From contig CAVYJK010000021.1 of assembly GCA_963768765.1 (NCBI GenBank), forward strand, positions 434,001 to 498,000: 64,000 nucleotides of DNA. The letters run 5' to 3'. The position numbers and the translations under genes are program-made. The DNA is from DASWLF01 sp963768765 (GTDB lineage: Bacteria; Desulfobacterota; Desulfobaccia; Desulfobaccales; 0-14-0-80-60-11). This document shows, in pieces, positions 6,634 to 14,067 of this stretch (the first letter of the stretch is position 1; each line of letters begins with the position of its first letter). The notes below the pieces were generated by a model. It searched no databases. It had not been told where the DNA came from and was given only the letters and a program-made list of their open reading frames with translations.

Positions 6634-6798
6634 GTGGCTGCGGACGCTTCCCCATGCCGGCGGTGCGGGCGCTGCTGCTGGGATTGGAAAGGGAATGATC
6701 CGGCCAATAAATGCGAGAATCTGGGGGCAGATATGGTGACCTGTCTGATGCATGGCAATCCCGAGGCCTGCGGCGGGCTGGGGGAGAACTGGCCGTAA
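6634..6798 (+). CDS. Small Cys-rich protein, split by an in-frame TAA
   Basis: 54 residues from GTG, with a dense cysteine cluster CRRCGRCCWDW and further cysteines near residues 26, 36 and 44. The cluster recalls CxxCxxCC metal-chelating proteins (YkgJ-like), though it is much shorter. After the TAA at 6796-6798 the same frame stays open to 6870 and encodes two more cysteines (ACDLPPDCGY), ending one base before the next ATG. The ochre codon probably interrupts a 78-residue protein. Confidence 0.55.
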   Translation: MAADASPCRRCGRCCWDWKGNDPANKCENLGADMVTCLMHGNPEACGGLGENWP

Positions 6799-6870
6799 CC
6801 TGGCCATGCCTGCGATCTGCCCCCGGACTGCGGTTATCTGGCGGCGTGGAGAACCCAAGGATTGATCTAA

Positions 6871-8943
6871 ATGGCAACCTATTACCTCTCTGACACCAAT
6901 CAAATTGTCAACCAACTCGAGACCCTGGCCACTTCTGCCCCATCCACTCTGGATGAGGCCCAGGGGTGGGCCGTAGATAAGTATGGTTCCGGCTATTATT
7001 GCATTTATTACCCCGATGTCACCGTTGTCTATAACTCCGCCTCCTGGGTGACCATTGAACCTGTACCCTTTAGCACTTATGGATACCGCACCGCGGCCAC
7101 CCTGCGGGGCGATTTTGCCAACGACGATTGGGTGCTGATCTTTAAGGTTAAATCGGGTGCTACTTATTATACCCAGAAAGGTTATGTAAAATATCGCCTC
7201 TGGCGCTCGGTCAATGCCAATGGCTCCGGCGCCACCCAAATCACCCCAGGATGGCAAGCCTCCAGCCTCATCGCCTTTACCGCGGCCAATCAATATCAAA
7301 CCGGCACCATCAAGTGGTCGCCGGGCGCTATCATAACTTTAACAAACGAATATTTGTTTTTGGAGATCGAATGGGCTTGCAATCTCTCCGGCGGCAACAA
7401 TGCCGCAACAGTTTATTGGGTCCACAACGAAGGGGCGGCGGAGAACCTGGCGACGCCGACCTTTTCCGCGCCCATCTTCAGCGAATCGATTTCCCTGGCT
7501 GGCACCGCCGCGGTGGGCGAAGGCTCCGGGGGCAGCAGTATTTTCCCGACGATCAGTGTCCCGGCCACCGCGGCCCTGAGTAGCACTAACACCGTGCCCG
7601 CAGACCGCAGCCTGACCTTACCGGGCACGGCCGCAATTTCAGGGGCCGGCATCGTAACTTTTCCCAGGTCGGCCTCTCTTGACGGCAATGCCGGCCAGGC
7701 TCAGGCCGCGGTCGTGGCCCTAATAGGCGCTTCGACCTTGGGCGGTACTGCGGGCCTGACCCTGGCGGCAATCCTGGCGGCCCAATCCTCCATGTCGTTA
7801 GGGGGCACCGCCGCAGTGGGGGAGGGCTCCGGCGGCAGCAGCCTTTTCCCGGCCCTGAACATCCCGGCCACCGGAGTTTTAAGCGGCCTCGGAATCGTGG
7901 ATATAGTTCGTGCTTTGGAGTTAGCGGGCATTGCCGGAATCCCGGCCGCAACCCTGGCGGACCTTCTCGCTTCAGCATCTCTTCCGGGTAGCGCCGCCCT
8001 GGACCTGGTGGCGACCCTGCTGGCGGAAAGGGCCTTAACCCTGGCCGGCAGCGGCGTCTTAACTGCCGACGGGGAGGTCGAACCGGGGGTCAGTCATTAC
8101 CAGGAGGACATCAGTATGGCGGCGGTGGCCGCGACGATAAAAACCGCCTTGCTCGACCTCCTGGCTTCCCAATCCCTGGCCGGCACCGGCGGGATTAGCG
8201 CCGCGGCGATTATCCAGGCCACGGCCGGGGTCTTGCTCTCCGGCACCGGCGCCCTGGTCCCCGAACATATCCTGGGCCGGTTGGGGTCCGCCCAATTCGA
8301 CGGCACCGCCGGGGTCTCCCTGGGAACCCTGTTGCAGGCGGTAAACAGCCTGCTCTTAACCGGCTCGCCCGCCCTGACCCCGGCAGCGGTCAATGCGGCC
8401 CTGGGCCTTCTTTCCCTGGCGGTGACTGCGGGCCTGACAACTTCCGGTGGGTTTGACGGGATCAAGGATATTTCCCTGGCCGCCGCCGCCTCCCTGACCA
8501 ATACCCTGATCTATGAAATGGGGGCGCCGTTGGGGCTTGATTGCCTGGCCAGCCTGACGCTGCAATCCTCGCTGATCGGCAGCAATCTAATTTCCCTGGC
8601 CGCTACCGGGCAGGTGCAGGAATTGGCGGAAATCGTTTTTGCCAAGGTGCTGGCGCTGGGAGGCACCGCGGGGCAGACGATAACATTGGCTTTGGGGCGA
8701 TATGGCTCCATGTCCCTGCCGGTGGTGGGAGGATTGGCCGCGGCTGCCGAAATGGGCCTGATGCTGAACTGCTCCCTGGCCGGGGTTGCCTCCCTGACCA
8801 CGGCGCGGCAACTGGATATCGCCAAGTTCCTGCTACTGGAATCCGTCAGTGCTTTTGCCCTTTTCTCCGGTCCCCGGGTGGTGCGCGGTTACCGCCTGGA
8901 CCTGATTCTTGACGAACTTAAACTGGACCTCAAATTAAAATAA
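6871..8943 (+). CDS. Large repetitive virion or adhesin-like protein, 690 aa
   Basis: Residues 1-190 form a unique aromatic-rich domain. From about 195 to 650 the protein consists of roughly 20 degenerate repeats of about 22-25 residues built around S-L-x-G-T/S-A-x-L, very rich in Ala, Gly, Leu and Ser. One double unit (SLAGTAAVGEGSGGSS) is duplicated almost exactly 100 residues later (7501 and 7804 at DNA level), showing recent internal duplication. The regular pattern suggests a fibrous or solenoid structure. No enzyme motif and no signal peptide are seen. It follows the Cys-rich gene directly. Confidence 0.6.
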   Translation: MATYYLSDTNQIVNQLETLATSAPSTLDEAQGWAVDKYGSGYYCIYYPDVTVVYNSASWVTIEPVPFSTYGYRTAATLRGDFANDDWVLIFKVKSGATYYTQKGYVKYRLWRSVNANGSGATQITPGWQASSLIAFTAANQYQTGTIKWSPGAIITLTNEYLFLEIEWACNLSGGNNAATVYWVHNEGAAENLATPTFSAPIFSESISLAGTAAVGEGSGGSSIFPTISVPATAALSSTNTVPADRSLTLPGTAAISGAGIVTFPRSASLDGNAGQAQAAVVALIGASTLGGTAGLTLAAILAAQSSMSLGGTAAVGEGSGGSSLFPALNIPATGVLSGLGIVDIVRALELAGIAGIPAATLADLLASASLPGSAALDLVATLLAERALTLAGSGVLTADGEVEPGVSHYQEDISMAAVAATIKTALLDLLASQSLAGTGGISAAAIIQATAGVLLSGTGALVPEHILGRLGSAQFDGTAGVSLGTLLQAVNSLLLTGSPALTPAAVNAALGLLSLAVTAGLTTSGGFDGIKDISLAAAASLTNTLIYEMGAPLGLDCLASLTLQSSLIGSNLISLAATGQVQELAEIVFAKVLALGGTAGQTITLALGRYGSMSLPVVGGLAAAAEMGLMLNCSLAGVASLTTARQLDIAKFLLLESVSAFALFSGPRVVRGYRLDLILDELKLDLKLK

Positions 8944-8961
8944 GGCTGTGGGGGTGACGGC

Positions 8962-9300
8962 ATGAGCGAGATAATCCTGAAGCAAGGCGAGGCCAAAACC
9001 CTCTCCATCACGGTGAAGGACAGCGACGGAGCGGTGGTGGACCTCTCCGAGGCCACCCTGCTCCTTGGGGTTAAGAAGGCCAAATCGGATGCAGCCTATG
9101 CCTTCAGTAAGGAAGATGCGGCCTTCGACAAGGCCCAGGCCAATATGGGGGTCGTGACCGTGCCCCTTGCGGCCACCGATACTAACCAGCCTGAAGGAAC
9201 CTATATCGGCGAACTCCGGTGCTCCTGGGATGGGCCGCCGGAGGTGATCGACAAGAGCGCCGATTTTTTAATTCAGATTAGAAAGGCGGTGACGGCCTAA
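8962..9300 (+). CDS. BppU/Ig-like phage structural domain protein, 112 aa
   Basis: Begins ILKQGEAKTLSITVKDSDG and continues with beta-strand segments ending FLIQIRKAV. This pattern matches small immunoglobulin-like virion proteins and the N-terminal domain of baseplate upper proteins, in which a short polarising loading sequence describes a quantity (here VVDLSEATLLLGVKK). Spacing to the next gene is two bases. Family assignment is tentative. Confidence 0.55.
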   Translation: MSEIILKQGEAKTLSITVKDSDGAVVDLSEATLLLGVKKAKSDAAYAFSKEDAAFDKAQANMGVVTVPLAATDTNQPEGTYIGELRCSWDGPPEVIDKSADFLIQIRKAVTA

Positions 9301-9302
9301 CC

Positions 9303-9817
9303 ATGCCCGCGACAACCATCAGCCCGGCGCAGATCCGCAAGATCAAGACCCTGGCGGGGAAGGTCTTCGGGGCGGACGACGAGGATTACCGGGAGATGCT
9401 GCGGGGGCTGACCGGCGGCCAGGCGGACAGTTGCAAAGACCTCAAGGGGGCGCAGATCGACCTGGTCATCGGGCATTTACAGCGGTGTTTGGGCCAGGGG
9501 CAGGGGTCAGGGGCCAGGGGTCAGGGGCCAGGGGGGAAAGAGTACAGGCGGGACGCCGGTGCCACCAGACGCCCGCCCCACCGGGGCGCCGGCGCCCCGA
9601 AGGGCCACCGCGTCGCAGCTCGCCGAGATCCTGGAGCGCTGGTCGCGGGTGAGCCGGGCGGCGCAGGAGTTCGGGCCGGAGTCGCACCAGGCCCGTTGGG
9701 CCCTGGACAAGTGGCTCTTCCGGCGTTTCCAGGTGGGCGAGTCTTACCTGGCTGAGCCTGGGGCAGGCGCAAAAGGTCATTGAGGGGCTGAAGGCCATGG
9801 CGAGGAGGAGGCGATGA
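9303..9817 (+). CDS. gemA: GemA (Mu gp16-like) regulator, frame broken twice
   Basis: GemA of Mu modulates host gene expression and DNA supercoiling. The N-terminal domain (9303-9480) is typical: QIRKIKTLAGKVFG, DYREMLRGLTGG, SCKDLKGAQID. The C-terminal domain continues one frame later (ATASQLAEILERWSRV) and a second frame later (TWLSLGQAQKVIEGLKAM), ending at 9817. The first break falls in the inter-domain linker, where heptamer and palindromic repeats occupy 9492-9584. The second, near 9745, is one extra base. The stop overlaps the next start (ATGA), supporting a single ancestral gene. Confidence 0.75.
9492..9535 (+). repeat. GGGGTCA heptamer repeat, copy 5 (in the GemA linker)
   Basis: Six units of GGGGTCA/GGGGCCA between the two halves of gemA, followed at 9549-9584 by a GC-rich palindromic repeat. 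Confidence 0.85.
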
Positions 9818-10033
9818 GCAGATGGCATCCGGCGGTGGCGGCGCAGCAGGGGGAGGAACAGGAGCGGCTATTCCGGCACGGACCAGGCGGCGATCCGGCT
9901 GAAATGCGACTCGCGTACGGTGAGGCGGCTCTGCCAGAGCAAGATTTTGCTGGGAATCAAGGTTGGGCGGCGCCGGTGGTTGATCCCGGAATCGGCGCTG
10001 CGGGAATACCTGGATAACCTTAACGAGGAATGA
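9814..10033 (+). CDS. Excisionase-like helix-turn-helix protein (one frameshift)
   Basis: The start frame gives about 20 residues. One extra base near 9876 then moves the coding to a frame reading AAIRLKCDSRTVRRLCQSK, KVGRRRWLIPESALREYL and a TGA at 10031. The second part is a clear MerR/excisionase-type winged helix with a GRRRWLIP wing. Position after gemA corresponds to mor in Mu, the middle-gene activator, but the fold here is the excisionase type. Probably a transcriptional regulator. Confidence 0.6.
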
Positions 10034-10328
10034 AAGAAGGAGGTGAGGCCATGAGGTAGGGCACAGGTAGGCTGGTTTGAATGTGGGAGACGGGGGCGCT
10101 GGCCTGCCCCCCGCCTCCATTTTTTTTGCCCCAATGCAACTTTAACGGACAGTAGCGGACATAGCGGAGCGACAAAGGGGGAAAAACATGAAACAAAGAA
10201 GGCAGATTACCCCAACATCCCAAGGCGCGGACCGGTCCATGCAGGGTTCCAGACCCCTCCTGGAACCTCCGTGGGGCGGGCGGGCCGGTCCCAAAAGCCC
10301 GCCCCCCGGGTTTCTGAGGAAAGGGCCC
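10034..10328 (+). other. Gene-poor stretch: possible terminator and repeats
   Basis: Holds a GGGGGC/GCCCCC hairpin (10092-10111) followed eight bases later by a run of eight T (10120-10127), which could be a weak terminator; tandem AGCGGACATAGCGG-like sequence at 10150-10170 that could be a regulatory site for late genes; and a GC-rich palindromic repeat at 10270-10311. An ATG at 10188 with a good ribosome site opens into the next gene in frame, so part of this may be coding. Confidence 0.4.
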
Positions 10329-10529
10329 ATGTTTTACCGGCAGGAGGCAGGCGGCGTGCAGTTTTCTCCCGGCGACCAGTGCCGGGGGTGCGACCGCTTC
10401 CCGGAGGGAGGGCCGAAGCTGTGCGCCACGGTGCGGGAAATAAGGCCGGCGTTGCAGCGCGGCCTGCACCTGGAGGTGCTCTACTGTCCCGATTTTCACC
10501 CGCCCCTGGGGAAGGAGACAGCGAGATGA
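10329..10529 (+). CDS. Small Cys-rich phage protein
   Basis: 66 residues from the ATG at 10329 (AGGAAAGGG ribosome site). CRGCDRFPEGGPKLC forms a compact cluster, with one more Cys near the end (YCPDF). A longer version from ATG 10188 would add 47 low-complexity residues partly made of palindromic repeat; that version also has a ribosome site, so the start is unsettled. It overlaps the next start by four bases. Function unknown. Confidence 0.5.
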   Translation: MFYRQEAGGVQFSPGDQCRGCDRFPEGGPKLCATVREIRPALQRGLHLEVLYCPDFHPPLGKETAR

Positions 10530-10753
10530 AGGCATGGTGGCGCTCGAAAACCTTGTGGATCAATATCGTTGCCGGGGGAGTCTTGCTGCTGCAGACCCAA
10601 ACCGGCTTTGCCATCGACCCTGAAGTCCAGGCCGGAATTTTGGCCCTGGTCAACCTGGTGCTGCGCTTGATCACCAAGGAGCCGGTGGGTCTTAAAGATG
10701 AAACGGCCGGCCCCTTCCCCGACGTGGACGCGGGGCCACCGGCGGCGGGTTGA
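10526..10753 (+). CDS. Holin-like small membrane protein, 75 aa
   Basis: Two hydrophobic segments (LWINIVAGGVLLLQ and AGILALVNLVLRLI) separated by FAIDPEVQ, then a charged tail. Proteins of this pattern (SKTLW..., then DPE..A.ILALVN) are frequent in phage lysis regions and are often called holin-like. Lysis genes follow within 2-3 kb. The start overlaps the previous stop. The holin role is inferred from topology and position. Confidence 0.5.
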   Translation: MKAWWRSKTLWINIVAGGVLLLQTQTGFAIDPEVQAGILALVNLVLRLITKEPVGLKDETAGPFPDVDAGPPAAG

Positions 10754-10755
10754 GG

Positions 10756-10875
10756 GTGGAAACCACCCTGGCCTACTGGCTGGGCACCGGCGAGATGCTT
10801 TCCCGGGGGGCGGCCTTAGTGTGGCTGGTCCTGTGCATCTGGCTGGCCCTGAACCTGACGCCCCCGGGGCCTTGA
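10756..10875 (+). CDS. Small membrane protein, 39 aa
   Basis: GTG start two bases after the previous stop, one hydrophobic helix (AALVWLVLCIWLALNL). Could belong to the lysis cassette. Function unknown. Confidence 0.4.
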   Translation: METTLAYWLGTGEMLSRGAALVWLVLCIWLALNLTPPGP

Positions 10876-10876
10876 C

Positions 10877-11326
10877 ATGGGCGGCGACCGACTGCGGCCC
10901 TCCATTTTTGAACAGGTGCCGGAGGAGTCCAGGGGCAACGTCCCCCTGCTCCTGGATGTGCTCTACGGCGAGATGCTGCGCCGGGTGGCCGTCCTGGATA
11001 CCCAGGTAAAGGGGCGTTTGGGCCAGCACGAAGGGGATCTGGGCCGCATGGAGAAGCGTTTGACCAAAGTCGAAAATTGTCCCTGCGCGGTGCACCGGGA
11101 CCCGGCCCATAACTGTGTGATCCTGGATTTGCAGAAAGAATTGCCCGATGTCCGGGCGAAGATCACCAAGGAATTGACGAAGTTCCGGGATGAAATCCGG
11201 GCCGAGGTGGGGACAATGCGCCGGCGCCTGGCCTGGTGGGGAGGCGGCCTGGCGGTGCTGATTTTCTTGCTGGATCTGGCCTTCCGGTTGCTGCCCCTGG
11301 TCCTGAAATACCATTACGGGGGATGA
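10877..11326 (+). CDS. Tail-anchored coiled-coil protein, 149 aa
   Basis: A soluble helical region (residues about 20-120, with a KVENCPCAVH loop carrying two cysteines) and a C-terminal membrane segment (WWGGGLAVLIFLLDLAFRLL). Set in the lysis/packaging region. Similar C-tail-anchored helical proteins accompany phage lysis genes, but no family can be named. Starts one base after the previous stop. Confidence 0.5.
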   Translation: MGGDRLRPSIFEQVPEESRGNVPLLLDVLYGEMLRRVAVLDTQVKGRLGQHEGDLGRMEKRLTKVENCPCAVHRDPAHNCVILDLQKELPDVRAKITKELTKFRDEIRAEVGTMRRRLAWWGGGLAVLIFLLDLAFRLLPLVLKYHYGG

Positions 11327-11327
11327 C

Positions 11328-11562
11328 ATGGCGGACTTGCAGGAACGGCTGGTGAAACTCAAGAAGGTGGAGCAGGCGGAGGAGCTGGCCGGCCTCATCA
11401 CCCGCATCGGCCAACTCATCGAGAATATCCACGCCGGGCTTTTCAGGGTCTACGACGAGGACCTGGCATCGCTCAAGGAGGACAGCGTGGCGGCCGGCCG
11501 CCCTGAATCTGCAGCGCACCGTGAAAAAGGCCCGCAAACTGCAGGCGGACCTGGAGGGCTGA
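11328..11562 (+). CDS. Small helical phage protein (one frameshift)
   Basis: The first 56 residues (LVKLKKVEQAEELAGLI, ENIHAGLFRVYDEDL) form a helical protein. One extra base near 11495 moves coding to a frame that reads AALNLQRTVKKARKLQADL and ends TGA at 11560-11562, overlapping the next ATG (TGATG). Without the shift the frame runs through into the next gene, an artefactual fusion. Position matches Mu gp26. Function unknown. Confidence 0.5.
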
Positions 11563-12023
11563 TGGCGGGGCGCAAGGAGGAGGCCTATTTCGACCAGGCG
11601 GAGCGCCTCTACGTCCGGGAGAACAAGACCCCGGAGCAGATTTCCCAGATCCTGCCGGTTTGCGCCAACACCATTGCCAAGTGGGGCCAGAAGGGGGGCT
11701 GGGGAAAGAAGCGCCAGGCGGCCCTGGCCAGCCCCCGCACCCTGGCGGAGAAACTGCGAATCCGGCTGGAGGGCCTGCTAAACGAACTGGAAATCAAAGA
11801 GGGATTGACCACGGAGGCTTTACTGGCCCTGCCGGGAATCAGCGATGCAATCTACAAGACGGTGTGCGCCATCGACAAAACCGAACGGTATCAGGACCTG
11901 CGGGTCCTGGCGGTGGAGGTCATGCGGGCCTACACCGATTGGCTGCGGGGCCAGGACCTGGCGCCGGGGGAGTTGGAGATGCACGGCGGCCGCATCCGGG
12001 GCTGGTTTAGGAGCCTGGAGTAG
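11562..12023 (+). CDS. DUF1804-like HTH protein, putative small terminase
   Basis: 153 residues. The N-terminal helix-turn-helix (TPEQISQILPVCANTIAKWGQKGGW) is of the type found in terminase small subunits, followed by a helical region. It matches the DUF1804/gp27 group of Mu-like phages, encoded a little upstream of the large terminase. Expected to recognise phage DNA for packaging. The ATG overlaps the upstream stop. Confidence 0.65.
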   Translation: MAGRKEEAYFDQAERLYVRENKTPEQISQILPVCANTIAKWGQKGGWGKKRQAALASPRTLAEKLRIRLEGLLNELEIKEGLTTEALLALPGISDAIYKTVCAIDKTERYQDLRVLAVEVMRAYTDWLRGQDLAPGELEMHGGRIRGWFRSLE

Positions 12024-12042
12024 GACACGTGAGGAAACGAAA

Positions 12043-12471
12043 ATGGGAGACATGAGCAAGAACCTTTCCCGGAGTGAATTCGCCTGCCATTGCGGCTGCG
12101 GCGAGGACGACATTTCCCCGGAGCTGGTGGCGGGCTTGCAGGAGTTGCACGACCTGGCGGAGCGCACCATCCATATTTTGAGCGGCTGCCGCTGCCTGGC
12201 CCACAACCGGGCCTGCGGGGGGGAGCCCCATTCCTTCCACGTGCCGCTTTCAACCAGGCCGGGGTACGCGGCGGACGTCTATTTCGAGCCGCCCTTGAGC
12301 GTCCAGAAAATGTACGCCCTGGCCCGAAAGGTCCCGGCTTTTTACCGGGGCGGCATCGGCCTCTATCCCGAAGCCAACCCGCCCTTCATGCACGTGGACG
12401 TGCGGGAGGCCGAGGCCCGCTGGGCCAAGGTCGGCGGCCGCTATGTGGGCATTGACGAGGCGCTGGCATGA
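12043..12471 (+). CDS. M15-family peptidase, phage endolysin
   Basis: 142 residues. Peptidase_M15_3-type D-Ala-D-Ala carboxypeptidase/endopeptidase that cuts peptidoglycan cross-links at lysis. It opens with LSRSEFACHCGCG, typical of this family. Zinc ligands are seen as SFH...GYAADVYF (His and Asp) and MHVDVR (His). Three residues are inserted between the first His and the Gly-x-Ala-x-Asp part compared with the usual SxHxxGxAxD. No signal peptide, so a holin is needed. Followed by lipoproteins and spanin-like genes. Confidence 0.8.
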   Translation: MGDMSKNLSRSEFACHCGCGEDDISPELVAGLQELHDLAERTIHILSGCRCLAHNRACGGEPHSFHVPLSTRPGYAADVYFEPPLSVQKMYALARKVPAFYRGGIGLYPEANPPFMHVDVREAEARWAKVGGRYVGIDEALA

Positions 12472-12481
12472 GCGGGAAAGG

Positions 12482-12955
12482 ATGATAACCGGGCGGTTCA
12501 AAGGCGAGATCGCAACTAAGTTGGCCCTGGCCAAAAGGCTGATTACGGAGGATCAGATCGCCCACTTGCCTTCTGCGGGCTGGGATTTAGGCGCCTTTAT
12601 GGATGCCATCGGTGCAGGACAGGAGTTTCTGGATGAAGTGATTGAAATTCAAAAGACCAACCAAAGGGAGACCCCAATGGCTGAAATTGACCGCCCGGCC
12701 GAATGCCCGGACCAGAACTGCACCTGCCTGACCTCCTTTGCCGGGCGCATCTGCGTGGGGCGGTTGGCCAAGAAGATCATGCACGACGACATGTTCGACA
12801 CCCATCAAATTTGCCTGGAGACGGATAGTTACTGCATCAATGACGCCGACGCCTTCTATTTCATGGAGTGCATGGGGATGGTGCGGAAGGACGTGCGGGA
12901 CCATAACCTCTGGTGCGGCGGCCGGGGGGAAACTTACGATTTCGGAAAGAAATAA
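12482..12955 (+). CDS. Cys-rich phage protein, 157 aa, possibly two genes
   Basis: Residues 1-65 are helical. Residues 66-157 contain eight cysteines (CPDQNCTCL, RICVGR, ICLETDSYC, MECMGM, LWCGG). An internal ATG at 12677 with an AAAGGGAG ribosome site could start the Cys-rich part as a separate 92-residue protein. No family recognised. Sits between endolysin and lipoprotein genes. Confidence 0.5.
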   Translation: MITGRFKGEIATKLALAKRLITEDQIAHLPSAGWDLGAFMDAIGAGQEFLDEVIEIQKTNQRETPMAEIDRPAECPDQNCTCLTSFAGRICVGRLAKKIMHDDMFDTHQICLETDSYCINDADAFYFMECMGMVRKDVRDHNLWCGGRGETYDFGKK

Positions 12956-12971
12956 AGAGAGGAGCAAAACG

Positions 12972-13295
12972 ATGAGCAGGATTTTCTTTTTATTGTTTCT
13001 GGCGGGCGCCCTGTTGCTTTCCGGGTGCACCGGTTCCTGGTTTTGCCAGCATAAGGATTCTTTTCTGAAGGGCTATAACCTGATGCAGGCGGGTTACAGC
13101 CAATATGTGAAGGAATCCGGCAACAGCGATGCCCGGATCATCCTGGCAGATCAGATCGCCGCCATGGCCGGCCCCTATATCCAGGGGGGCGTGGTGGCGA
13201 TCTGCCCGCCGGAGGCGGTGACCCAGGCGGTGGCCCAAAAGGTGGCCCAGTTGCAAACGGCTCCGGCCCCTCCTACGCCGGCCCCGGCCCCATAG
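12972..13295 (+). CDS. Phage-encoded lipoprotein, 107 aa
   Basis: Signal peptide with lipobox LLLSGC (Cys near residue 19), a helical middle, and an Ala/Pro-rich C terminus. AGGAG ribosome site. After its TAG, another frame stays open from about 13236 to a TGA at 13466-13468 (IDKWLKEALALPAPG onward) and has no start of its own. That segment may be the true C-terminal part reached by a frame change. Probably outer-membrane anchored; role unknown, perhaps lysis. Confidence 0.55.
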   Translation: MSRIFFLLFLAGALLLSGCTGSWFCQHKDSFLKGYNLMQAGYSQYVKESGNSDARIILADQIAAMAGPYIQGGVVAICPPEAVTQAVAQKVAQLQTAPAPPTPAPAP

Positions 13296-13467
13296 ATAAG
13301 TGGCTCAAGGAAGCCCTGGCGCTGCCGGCGCCCGGGCGCAACCCGTACCAGGAGATGGGGTTGGATAGCCTTCCCCGGCGCTCCACCCGGGACGGCCTGG
13401 AGGATGCTTACGATAGGAACCTGCCGGTGAACTGGCAGGGCTTTGGCAGGATCAACCTGAGGTGGTG

Positions 13468-13695
13468 ATGGGCAAATGGTGGACTTTAATCCTGGCATTG
13501 CTGAAGGCGTTCCTCGGATTCGAGGAGGCGGCGCAGACCGAAAAAGACGCCGCGGCCTCGGGGAAAGCCGCGGCTAATTCCCAGGTGGAGGCCCGGCTAA
13601 AGGCCGAACTGGAGGCGGACCATGAGAAAGTGGCCGATGCTGCTGATCCTCGGGTTGCTGTTAAGCAGCAGCTCCGGGACGATGGGTTGCTGTAA
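13468..13695 (+). CDS. Rz-like inner-membrane spanin subunit (putative)
   Basis: 75 residues: N-terminal membrane helix (WWTLILALLKAFLGF) then a highly charged helix. The next gene begins inside it in another frame and encodes a lipoprotein, the nested arrangement typical of Rz/Rz1 spanins that fuse inner and outer membranes at lysis. The ATG overlaps the upstream TGA. The assignment is by architecture only. Confidence 0.55.
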   Translation: MGKWWTLILALLKAFLGFEEAAQTEKDAAASGKAAANSQVEARLKAELEADHEKVADAADPRVAVKQQLRDDGLL

Positions 13696-13849
13696 AAGCC
13701 AAGCCATTTATGGCCCCTTCCTGCCGGCGCCTTCGGAAAAATTGACCGAGGATCAATTTAACCGGCTGCCGGTGGACATCGCGGAATTCATGCACCGCCG
13801 GGAGAAGCAATGGCGGGCGGTTTATCAGGATTATTTGCAGAGGCGGTGA
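13622..13849 (+). CDS. Rz1-like outer-membrane spanin lipoprotein (putative)
   Basis: 75 residues: hydrophobic leader LLILGLLLSSSSGTMGCC with a lipobox-like Cys, then a periplasmic domain. It overlaps the Rz-like gene by 74 bases in a different frame. The mature part is longer and less proline-rich than classical Rz1. Confidence 0.5.
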   Translation: MRKWPMLLILGLLLSSSSGTMGCCKSQAIYGPFLPAPSEKLTEDQFNRLPVDIAEFMHRREKQWRAVYQDYLQRR

Positions 13850-13850
13850 C

Positions 13851-14067
13851 ATGAGTGAGGCAACTCAAATCATCGAGCGAACCACCATCCGCCAGGCGCT
13901 CCGGGAAGTTGGGGTTACCGGTCTGGTTCTTGATGGCGGGCGGGGTGTTCCTCTCGGTGCCTTCAGGGGCTACTTCTGGCAAAGGCTCGCCGAGCGGCTA
14001 CAAGCCCTCAATAATCCGCCTGCGGCTTGGCAGGATGACTGGTTTTGATAGAGACAACGGTTTCTAA
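13851..14067 (+). CDS. Small membrane protein before terminase (one frameshift)
   Basis: The start frame gives TIRQALREVG. One extra base then leads to VWFLMAGGVFLSV, a membrane segment, and to a TAA at 14065-14067 that abuts the terminase ATG. The alternative unshifted frame ends at 14048 and lacks the membrane helix. Function unknown. Confidence 0.4.

Noticed and set aside
11328..12023. Single 231-residue fusion protein
   Set aside because: The apparent fusion arises from one extra base; the correct reading gives a stop overlapping a separate DUF1804 start.
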